Of a DNA stretch of 64,000 bases, positions 11,601 through 18,524 are shown piece after piece (the first letter of the stretch is position 1; each line of letters starts with the position of its first letter). The notes under the pieces were generated by a model, which was given only the letters and a program-made list of their open reading frames with translations, did not search any database and was not told where the DNA came from. This stretch comes from Asanoa ferruginea (GTDB lineage: Bacteria > Actinomycetota > Actinomycetes > Mycobacteriales > Micromonosporaceae), in assembly GCF_003387075.1 (NCBI RefSeq), contig NZ_QUMQ01000001.1, positions 2,232,001 to 2,296,000 on the forward strand, written 5' to 3'. Position numbers and translations under genes: made by a program.

Positions 11601-12799
11601 GGTGCCTGGTAGGCGCGGACCTCGTCGTCGAAGAAGAGCTCGAGCCCCGCGCCATCGGTCGACGTGCTCAGCTTCGTGACCTGGGTCGAGCCGGCCAACC
11701 GCCCGCCGGCCTGCCAGTCGGTCACAACGAGGGACGGCCGGGCAGAAGTCGGATTCGCCACGTAGATCGCGCGCGGGTTCAGCGCCCGGTGCGACAGGCG
11801 GCGCAGGTGGGCGTACCCGATGATCTCCGCGAGGTCCTGCACGATCTGGAGCCGCTGGGCAATGCTCAGTTTCGGACCGTACTCGACCAGCCAATGGTCG
11901 AGTCGTATCCAACTCGGGTCATGCTCGAAAACGACCGCAGGACCCCAGCCGTGCTCGTGCATGTCCAGGACACGCGCGATACCCGGGTGGTTGATGCCCT
12001 GAAGCAGACGAAACTCGCGCTCCGCCGCACGCCGGATAACAGGCACATCTTCGGCCGGCGCCCGGCTCGTCAGGTAGAACCGCACCCGGCGGACAAGGTT
12101 CTTGTGCATGACGTGCCCACCGAGGAAGTCCTGCCAGCCCAGGCCCTCGGCGAAAGGCTCGGGCAGAAGCAGCACCTGACCGACGGTCCGGTTGGCGACC
12201 GACGGCCGGATCCCGGCGCCCTTGACGAGCTCGACGATGCGCTTCCCGCGCGTGGCGTCGACGGCGTGACCCGGAGCGCGCGGGACGGCGAGCAGGAAAC
12301 CCCTCAGGCTCGGTAACCCGGAATCGTGGTTGTCCAGGCCATAGACGTGCTGACTGCCGATCTCGTCGAGGCGCGACCGCATGGAGCGGGCATGCAGGAA
12401 CACGGCGGCACCGACGTAAAGGCCGTCGTCGCCGCGGCCCTGCTGACGGGCGTAGTGGCGGATCAGGCCGGCGAGCCGCTTGGCCTTCCGGTTGGCTAGC
12501 ACGAGCGGGTTGGCCGCTGGCATGAGCCTTCCCCGGGGCATGCGCCGCACCCATTCGCCCTGGTTGCCCGAAATCTCGCCCAGCCAGTGTTTGAGCTCTA
12601 CGACGTAAAGGCCCGACCGGGTCAGCACTAGCGCGTCGACCTCATTGATGGAACCGTCGGTAGCGACGAACTCGACGTTGGCCCAGACATGGAAAGGGTC
12701 TGCGTCAGGAAGATAGGACGCCAACTCGCGGAGGCCGTCCTTCTCGTGGCCATACTCGCTCGGATTGACCTCTTCCCAACGTGGCGAGTCGTCACGCAC
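8678..12799 (-). CDS. pglW: BREX-2 serine/threonine kinase PglW with NERD domain
   Basis: First gene of the operon, 1373 residues, GTG start. It has an N-terminal NERD (nuclease-related) domain at about residues 35-135, with N52/E53/D55 and the E68-x-K70 pair. A first kinase-like domain (about 235-490) has a degenerate catalytic loop (HRALNP at 337-342) and DWQ in place of DFG, so it is probably a pseudokinase. A second kinase domain (about 515-775) carries K548, HRDLKPAN (637-644) and DFS (662-664) and is probably active. After it come a helix-hairpin-helix segment (about 795-860) and a sigma-region-4-like HTH (about 905-960, TDAAAAIGLTQPQV). PglW of Streptomyces autophosphorylates and is needed for phage growth limitation. 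It heads a W-X-Y-Z transcription unit whose promoter must lie in the gap to the integrase. Confidence 0.92.
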   Translation of the reverse strand: MRDDSPRWEEVNPSEYGHEKDGLRELASYLPDADPFHVWANVEFVATDGSINEVDALVLTRSGLYVVELKHWLGEISGNQGEWVRRMPRGRLMPAANPLVLANRKAKRLAGLIRHYARQQGRGDDGLYVGAAVFLHARSMRSRLDEIGSQHVYGLDNHDSGLPSLRGFLLAVPRAPGHAVDATRGKRIVELVKGAGIRPSVANRTVGQVLLLPEPFAEGLGWQDFLGGHVMHKNLVRRVRFYLTSRAPAEDVPVIRRAAEREFRLLQGINHPGIARVLDMHEHGWGPAVVFEHDPSWIRLDHWLVEYGPKLSIAQRLQIVQDLAEIIGYAHLRRLSHRALNPRAIYVANPTSARPSLVVTDWQAGGRLAGSTQVTKLSTSTDGAGLELFFDDEVRAYQAPEAVNHGDVPGTQLDVFSLGALAYRIFSGEPPAATPEELVAAVHDGGLNLAAVADGIPNSLLTLVYDATHGNPSKRVKSASAFHAGLDDVWEELTRPDPEPVVDPLDAQKGTVLEGGFTVLRRLGTGATATALLVSEETPDGAKTRVLKVARDEQYADRLDAEAGVLKAMRHHWQVAELVTGPVVIGGRTALVLESAGERTLADELSGGRRLALDLLERYGRDLMDIVNFLEGEGVWHRDLKPANLAARPRPKDRQLHLCVFDFSLAAAPADQIAAGTHPYLDPFLGPPRRMRYDAAADRFAAAVTLYEMATGSLPRWGDNANPAAISDEVTIDPGVFDTAIADRLAAFFARALRRDSGQRFDTAEEMADAWRTMFKDIPTIPAEPAGGLTRESLLDAVGLTARARSALERLGVHTIGELLDYEPSALTRAQGVPDATRKEILSQVRALRARLPEEIQEEVREERLHRAQGIEAISVRLLPGQRAKDYESLAAVLGQSPVENGRYLGWLSQTDAAAAIGLTQPQVSTMLRKQAKGWLGNDDLKSVRDEVVALLEARGGVMSAGELAEALIAARGSYSDEPKRTPQAIGLVRAAVETELTRGGDSRVAIQRFRASDVVLVGREPEDPTAETTAADLLAYAVSLGRRAAELAGDDPLNTRTRAVEELRRIVPPGGALPVSDVRLLQIAAAASNNVADVNAQGQIYPVGMDAERALRLARNGLLGQTMGADQLRSRVRVRFPRAQPLPSQRYELDQLLVNCEVPLLWDDGRQAYVAKSASLVPSSTRMVSTGPLADHADAVEAETKLQAAIERRAFLAILAPMARFVSARRTLVDRLGLTELNVTAHILRRLRELDFPWDAIVAADSGRADDPDFRSLAEIVAHEVMPGLVKAISIDAPLLLTDLAPLARYGQLRILQELADPSRPRAGARLLLVPARRPEPAMLDAVQLPLTSPASQSLWLPGTWPLRTAAEGIAS

Positions 12800-13314
12800 G
12801 CGTTGTCACCACCTCTTGGCCGACCGTCATGATCCACTTAAGCCGGTCCCTCAGCTTATCGGCACCGCCCGAATGGTCACTTTCTGGGACGGTCGGGCCA
12901 TACGCTCGACCCGCTTGGCGCGGGTACACGAATCAATCTCGGGCCTGGGCACTCGGCTCCCGCCGTTGTTCATGAAGCTGATGACGGTCTTGCTCGCATT
13001 CTTTTGCCACCTGCCTCCTGAAGAGGGTCGTAGAGCATGCCGGACCTCAAGGGCCCGAGACAGCAGGACCCCTTGCCTACAACGCCGGTCGACCGCATCG
13101 GGCAAGAACCGCAGCGCGGCTCGTCCGCGTACATCATTAGGACGGTTATGGGTGGCTGCCGCGCGGTGCCTCTACCGTGCCCTGACACCTATGCCGACGG
13201 TGATCGCGCCCGGCCCAGCGAAGAATGTTGGCGGCCAGACTTCACGGTCGGGCGGTCGCTGGCCCGCAAGGACGTGATCCTCTGGCTGCAACGTACGAAC
13301 AGCGAATCGCCGGA
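12800..13314. other. Gap between pglW and the integrase gene; probable BREX promoter region
   Basis: About 515 bases without a convincing gene on either strand. The pglW promoter must lie in the left part, reading leftwards; a GGTGGTGA stretch just before the GTG start could serve as ribosome binding site. I could not recognise clear -35/-10 boxes, a tRNA copy or an attP-like repeat. Confidence 0.4.
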
Positions 13315-14841
13315 TCATCTGCTAGATGAGTTGCGTGGGCATGCGGTAGTCGGTGCCGCGCTAGTCGGCACGGAGGCCGACGTCGAGTTGAACTTGCCCC
13401 GTGGGATGAGATCGGCGGCGGCGGTGGCGCCGAAAATATGGCGCTCGGGCAGCACCGACACGTACGAGTCGGCGGTGAACTCCATCGCGGCGTGGCCCAA
13501 GGTTTCCTGGACCTCCTTTAGATCTCCGCCGGCGTGCCGAAGGTAGGTGGCCGCGCAGTGGCGCAGGTCGTGGAGGCGAACGGGCGGCATGCCACTGGAG
13601 CGCACGAGTTGGTCGAACCGGTCGGTCAGCTGCTTGGGATGCCACGCGGCCCCCGTGGGTTGGACGAAGAACAAGCCGTGGTCCGGCCAGGCCCTGGCCC
13701 GTCTTGCCCATTGGGCCCGCTCGGCGACGTATTCGCGCAGGACCGCGGCGGTGAGCCCGGCTAGTGGAAGTGTCCGGCGTGCGGCTGGGGTCTTCACCGG
13801 TTTGACGATCGTCTGGTAGCCAACGGTGGTGATGGTTTGGGTGATAACGATCTGGAGGTGGCCGAGGTCAACATCGCGGTCGAGTAGCCCGCAGGCCTCG
13901 CCCCGGCGCAGGCCACGGTGCAACATCAGGAGGAACATCGGATAGAGAGTCGGGCACGCCGTTTCGATGTGATCGAGGAACGCACCTGCCAGCGGCGGTG
14001 TCCACACCATCACCGGGCTCGGCCGCCGTCCGGTGCGCTTCCACTCTGCGACGTCCCGGTCTCGCCACACCCGCGCGCGGGGGCGTCGGGTGTCGGGGAG
14101 CTCGACGGCGGCGGCGGGGTTGTGTGGGATCAGATGATGTTTGCGGACAGCGTCGCTGAGGGCCTTGTGCAGGGTGGAATGAAGCTTGTGGAGGGTGGCG
14201 GCGGACAGTGGCCGCCGGCCGCGAACGCTCTGACGGATGTCCGGGTCGTCGCTGTTCCGCGCGGCCGCGATCTCGTTGCTCTGCGCGCCGATTGCGGCGT
14301 ACATGGCCTGGATGTGGGCGCAGGTGAGTTCCCGCAGCAAGAGGTGGCCGAGGTGTGGTCCGAGGTAGAGCCGAATGTGCTGGGCGTAGGAGTGGCGGGT
14401 AGTCGCGGCGACCTGGCGCCCGTCGAGCCACTCGATCAAGTAACGGCCGACCGTGAGCCCAGCGGTCGGTGCGACGATCGCCTGCAGATCTTGGGTCAGT
14501 ACGTCCCTGTCGGGGAACGGCGTGCCCGGGCGGTGCCGAACCAGCAGAGCGGCCACAGCCCGTTCCATCGTGGGATCGCCCCCGGCGACAGCGAGCAGGC
14601 TCTTCGCCTGGTCACGTTCGGCCTCGGCAGCCCGTCGGGTGGGAAAGCCGCTGTGCCGCAGCTGGCGGCGGGGCTCGCCATCGTCGACGGGTAGCTCGAG
14701 TTGGAAACCCCATACGCCATGGCGGCTGTTCCACCCACCGTCCGGGCCACGCAGCTTAGGACAGCGCGCACCCAACCGACGCCCGCTGTCTCCCTTGCAG
14801 GCGCACCGCTTGTAGACCGACCCGGACGAGGTTCCCCGCAT
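13315..14841 (-). CDS. Tyrosine site-specific integrase (phage/ICE type)
   Basis: A site-specific recombinase of about 508 residues. The C-terminal catalytic domain shows the tyrosine recombinase signature: Arg in HRGLRRGEACGL, the HxxR box in HDLRHCAATYLRHAGG, a downstream LGH, and the nucleophile Tyr in FTADSYV. An SAM-like N-terminal core-binding domain precedes it (TVGRYLIEWLDGRQVAATT...). I take the start at ATG 14841 (MRGTSSGSVYKR), typical of actinobacterial integrases. A longer frame reaches to 15030 but reads as non-protein-like sequence. The neighbouring excisionase-like gene upstream overlaps its start. It probably inserted part or all of the island. Whether it recognises the tRNA-Arg site at 33.8 kb is inference. 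Confidence 0.9.
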   Translation of the reverse strand: MRGTSSGSVYKRCACKGDSGRRLGARCPKLRGPDGGWNSRHGVWGFQLELPVDDGEPRRQLRHSGFPTRRAAEAERDQAKSLLAVAGGDPTMERAVAALLVRHRPGTPFPDRDVLTQDLQAIVAPTAGLTVGRYLIEWLDGRQVAATTRHSYAQHIRLYLGPHLGHLLLRELTCAHIQAMYAAIGAQSNEIAAARNSDDPDIRQSVRGRRPLSAATLHKLHSTLHKALSDAVRKHHLIPHNPAAAVELPDTRRPRARVWRDRDVAEWKRTGRRPSPVMVWTPPLAGAFLDHIETACPTLYPMFLLMLHRGLRRGEACGLLDRDVDLGHLQIVITQTITTVGYQTIVKPVKTPAARRTLPLAGLTAAVLREYVAERAQWARRARAWPDHGLFFVQPTGAAWHPKQLTDRFDQLVRSSGMPPVRLHDLRHCAATYLRHAGGDLKEVQETLGHAAMEFTADSYVSVLPERHIFGATAAADLIPRGKFNSTSASVPTSAAPTTACPRNSSSR

Positions 14842-15199
14842 CTGTGGCGCCCGCAGCGCTTCCGGCTTTTCCGGTGGTAACCATCGGGGAGCAGCCGACC
14901 GCGCCGACCAGGTCCACTCGCCGCTTCTCATCCGAGACGTTGCGGTTTTCGTCCGGCCCAGGCGATGCACCGTCGCGGTCGAGGCCGAGCAACGCAAGTA
15001 TTGGCGCGGTGGGAACGCGGTAGCGGTCACCGACCCGAATCAGCGGGACCGGGAAACAGCCCCGGCGCACCAAGTCATACCCGACACTGCGCGAAATCTG
15101 GAAGATCGCTGACGCCGTCGGAACATCGGTCACCACGCCGAGCTGGTGCACCCGCTCGGCTGTCCACACCCGGACGCCCACATCCGCTGTCCCAACCAC
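14756..15199 (-). CDS. Excisionase-like helix-turn-helix DNA-binding protein
   Basis: A 147-residue protein with an N-terminal AlpA/excisionase-type winged HTH (about residues 15-70: VTDVPTASAIFQISRSVGYDLVRRGCFPVPLIRVGDRYRVPT). The C-terminal half is low-complexity. It sits directly upstream of the integrase and its 3' end overlaps the integrase start by 86 bases, the usual xis-int layout of actinomycete integrative elements. In the family such proteins steer integrase toward excision and may repress the operon. The true C-terminus is uncertain because the overlap with the integrase is longer than usual. Confidence 0.72.
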   Translation of the reverse strand: MVGTADVGVRVWTAERVHQLGVVTDVPTASAIFQISRSVGYDLVRRGCFPVPLIRVGDRYRVPTAPILALLGLDRDGASPGPDENRNVSDEKRRVDLVGAVGCSPMVTTGKAGSAAGATDAGNLVRVGLQAVRLQGRQRASVGCALS

Positions 15200-15320
15200 C
15201 GCGGCAGCCTAAGGATGTCGATCTGTGCCCGGTGTGCCGGGCTGGCCCGGTGGGCGGTTGCAGGATCGGCGTTCAACATAAGACCGATTATGTGCGTGTC
15301 CCTCGCCTTCGTGCACGCCG

Positions 15321-16777
15321 TCAGCCAACGACGAACTCGGCTTGGTGGATCACCGCCGCCTCGGGCGCGGCGCCGGCCGCCGGCGGGATCACGACGCGCA
15401 GGACCACCGTGTCTCGGTCCCAGTGGTAGGTCAGGCGCAGTCCGCGGCGAGCGTAGGCCTCAGCCTGGCGGGCCGCCGCAGCGCGCGGCCTCCCCCCGTC
15501 CCCGGGATCCCTCTCGTTCGACGTGCGGTTGACAGCCGCGTCGACCGCGTACCCGGCTTGGCCGAGGAACGCGGTCACGGCGGGGGTGAGGGCGTCCTGC
15601 CGCAGGTAGACCGTGGGTGGGTGATCCGCCAGCGGGTCGGCGAGGCCGGCGGCGACGCAGCGGTAATAGATGCGGCCGTGGTGGACCCCGGCGTTCATCC
15701 GGCGTCCGCAAAGCCCGCAGGTGAGCAGCCCGCGAAACAGGTAGGGCCGATTGCTGCGTCGTGGGGCCTTGCCTGTGTCCCCAACGGCCCCGCGGGTGCA
15801 CAGAGTCTCCTGGGCGCGGGCGAAAGTGTTCGGATCGACAAGGGGCTCGTGGGCTTGGCCGGTGGACCAGACCCAGTCGTCGGGATGGTTCCAGCGATGG
15901 ACGGTGGTGTAGCCAGCGGCGACGTCGTCGATGTCGAGCAGGACCTCGTCGCCGCGCTGCCGGTTCCAGACCTGCCGGCCGGTGTAGCGCGGGTTGGTGA
16001 GAATGGACCGCACCGCAGTGATCTGCCAGGCCGTGCCGTCTCGGTGCGGGTTGCGGGTCCGGTCGTGCGCGGACGGGCAGGCGATGCCGTCGAGTGTCAG
16101 ACTTCGGGCGATTGAGGTCAGGCCGCGGCCGGCAAGGTACTCAACGAAGATCCGCACGACGGTCGGGGCGGTGTCAGGGTCAGGCTCGAGGCGGTGCAAT
16201 CGGCGGCCGTCGGCGGCCCGAGTCGGCTTGGGGTGGGGTCCGGCATCGGCGATTCGGTAGCCGTAGGGCGGGCGGCCGCCGAGGAAGCGGCCCTCGGTTC
16301 GGGTCTGGGCTGTCATCGCGGAGTGGACTCGTGCCCGGATGCGGTTGCGTTCGCCTTTGCTCATGCCGCCGTAGAGGGCCATGACCAAGTCGTGGGCGTC
16401 GCTGCCCGGGTCGACCGGCCGCCGATCTCGGGCACCCACAGCTGGACGCCGTAGTGAGCCAAGATCGGAAAGGTCATGCTGAACTGGTCACCGTAGAAGG
16501 CACGCTGAGGCTCACCGATGACCACGGCAGCGAACGGTCGCGAGGGACTCTTGATGGCCTGAAGGAGCTCGTTGGCCCGCGGACGACGTTTCCAGGGGAG
16601 AGACCGAGAGATCCCGACGTCGAAGTATTCGCTCACGATGTGGCCCCGCGTAGGGACGATCAGCTCCCGGGCTCGTCCGAGCTGCCAGGCAAGGGACGCT
16701 TGGGGGTCCTGATGGTCCTCGGTCGAAACCCGGCCGTAGAAGGCGAAGGTGAGACCGGCCTGGTCGCCGCGCTGCAT
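15321..16777 (-). pseudogene. Large serine recombinase, apparently split by a frameshift
   Basis: Two overlapping frames together make one large serine recombinase. The first piece (16777 to about 16420) holds the resolvase catalytic domain with the RVST nucleophile motif (FAFYGRVSTEDHQDP). The second (about 16425 to 15321) continues with DLVMALYGGMSKGERNRIRARVHSAM, the recombinase domain (PPYGYR, LTSIARSL) and the zinc ribbon (LLTCGLCGRRMNAG with RIYYRC). The break falls near 16,420, right after WVPEIGG, where one extra base in a run of G/C shifts the frame. Each half alone lacks an essential part, so the gene is probably inactive unless this is a sequencing error. The zinc ribbon and following coiled coil are otherwise well preserved, which points to a recent event. 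Confidence 0.82.
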
Positions 16778-16976
16778 AGTTCAACGATCGGCCGTCGAGG
16801 GCGAGGTTGTCTGTGGGCGGAGGTGACATACCCACTGATCAGGGGTTGATCTCACCCGCTGAGGTGAATGGGGGAGCTGCGATACGAACAGTCTTATCCA
16901 ACGGTTTCGTGGTGTAGACCCAGATTCGCCGCGATGGGTAATTCCGTAGCTCGGATCTCCCCACCAGGATGATTGG

Positions 16977-18524
16977 ATGACCACCGCCTCCACCGATCCA
17001 ACGTCCAGTCCGGTCCCTGCTCGGTCCAGCGTGGCGGGTCCGAGCTGGTGTGAGCCTGGATTGGTCGCCCGCGCTGGCAGATATCCACTCGCAGTCGAAG
17101 CGCCGGTAATGGCGGCAGTCGACATGCTCGTCCCGGGCGTGTCGACGGTGACACCGTATGCCCGTTACTACGGACTCTATTGGGCTCTGTCAGCACACGC
17201 AGAGGCCCTCGGCCTGGACCGCGAGCGTTGCCAGCGATTGATCCGCCGGGCAGAAGTCGGCATGGCGCGGATCTCCCAGGCATACGACACGCCTGACCAC
17301 CCAGCCGGAATCAGCCACGGCGTGAACGCGCTTGCTCGGCTCGCTCCCGCCGAAGGCAGCGAGTTCGCGGTGGCAGACAGCACCGGTGCGGGTTCATACT
17401 CACCGCGCTCCTGGGGCTTTTGGTCGCAGTACAACGGTCCAAGTGTCGCGATGGGCACCGTCGCCCTTGACGGCGGCGCTCTGCGGGCCGGCCGTCACCG
17501 GTGTCCGGCGGAGGTTCTGGCAATGTACGCGCCCCTTTTCGCCGTCGCAGAGAAAGGAGCGGGACTCATCTTGCCCGCATCGGCGTTCGAACGGCTGAGT
17601 CTCCAGTACAAGGAGGAAACTCCCGACCTTGCACCGTTGCGTGACGTCTTCACCGCAACCGTCGACGGTCGGCACGACCCAGCGGCGTGGACTGCCGAGG
17701 ACCGGACGCGAAGGGCCACCCTTCGTTTGCTTGCCCGTTCGTGGCAACTACACCCGCAGGCGAAGACCTGGTTGGACGCGCTTGCGGACGGAGTCGTATT
17801 CGGATCGAAGGCACGGGAAGACCCGGTGTTCGCCACGGAGGACCGGGCTGCCGCATGGCGCGGCGTCGTGCTGCGGCACCAATCAGTAGGTGCGTGGCGC
17901 CGTCTGTGGGCGGATCTCGTGCGAGTGGTTCTCGACACGGATCGCGCGTCGCGTCACCATCTCCACGAGTGGATCAGCGACGTCCTGCCCGACAGCACCG
18001 TGACCAACTTCGAATCAGGCCTACCGCCGACGATCGATGCACAAGGCGATCCATACCCGGCTGAACGTGCCATCACCAGCGAGAGGGCCAGTGCGGCAAC
18101 AAACGTAGCCGTACTCCTCCTCGGGGCATGCAGGCTGAAAACTTTGAGCGGCATCAGCCTGCGCAGCTTCGCCGGGCGGCGACCCACCTATTTGGATCCC
18201 ACCTGGATCGCCCAGCTACGGAAGGATTTTAGAAACCGACCACTTGCCGAGCTCGGACGCAGGCTCGTCGACGACATGCTGGCACAGTCCCGGCGAGTCG
18301 CGTTACGCAAAGTGACGGTCAAATCCGACGGCACGATCAACTTATTCAGCCGCCTCCACGAGCGTAACGGCGCCTATTTCGCCGACTCGCCCGAAGGTCG
18401 CGACAACATTGGTCTTCGCATCCCCCAGCTGGCTGAAATCGCAACGCAGATCCGGCTGTTCACCCACGATCGGACGCAGCCGCTAACGGCGCGCGGGCGG
18501 GAGTTACTGGAGCTGCCAGCATGA
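16977..18524 (+). CDS. Unrecognised 515-residue protein, first gene of a coupled two-gene operon
   Basis: I do not recognise this family. It is a soluble protein with no signal peptide and no membrane segment. The N-terminal 30 residues are Ser/Pro/Thr-rich and probably disordered. The folded part begins near residue 40 (LAVEAPVMAAVDMLVPGVSTVTPYARYYGLYWAL) and is rich in Trp, Tyr and Arg, like mixed helical domains. There is no P-loop, helicase, kinase, nuclease or methylase motif that I can see. Its stop overlaps the start of the next gene as ATGA (18521-18524), so the two products are probably made in fixed ratio and act together. It begins 200 bases from a divergent serine recombinase remnant and lies in a defence-rich island. 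Its job is unknown; it may be a partner or sensor for the PLD-like protein. Confidence 0.8.
   Translation: MTTASTDPTSSPVPARSSVAGPSWCEPGLVARAGRYPLAVEAPVMAAVDMLVPGVSTVTPYARYYGLYWALSAHAEALGLDRERCQRLIRRAEVGMARISQAYDTPDHPAGISHGVNALARLAPAEGSEFAVADSTGAGSYSPRSWGFWSQYNGPSVAMGTVALDGGALRAGRHRCPAEVLAMYAPLFAVAEKGAGLILPASAFERLSLQYKEETPDLAPLRDVFTATVDGRHDPAAWTAEDRTRRATLRLLARSWQLHPQAKTWLDALADGVVFGSKAREDPVFATEDRAAAWRGVVLRHQSVGAWRRLWADLVRVVLDTDRASRHHLHEWISDVLPDSTVTNFESGLPPTIDAQGDPYPAERAITSERASAATNVAVLLLGACRLKTLSGISLRSFAGRRPTYLDPTWIAQLRKDFRNRPLAELGRRLVDDMLAQSRRVALRKVTVKSDGTINLFSRLHERNGAYFADSPEGRDNIGLRIPQLAEIATQIRLFTHDRTQPLTARGRELLELPA

Noticed and set aside
12800-13314. attP-like copy of the tRNA-Arg 3' end next to the integrase
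   Set aside because: No stretch of the 22-base repeat was found by eye in this gap.
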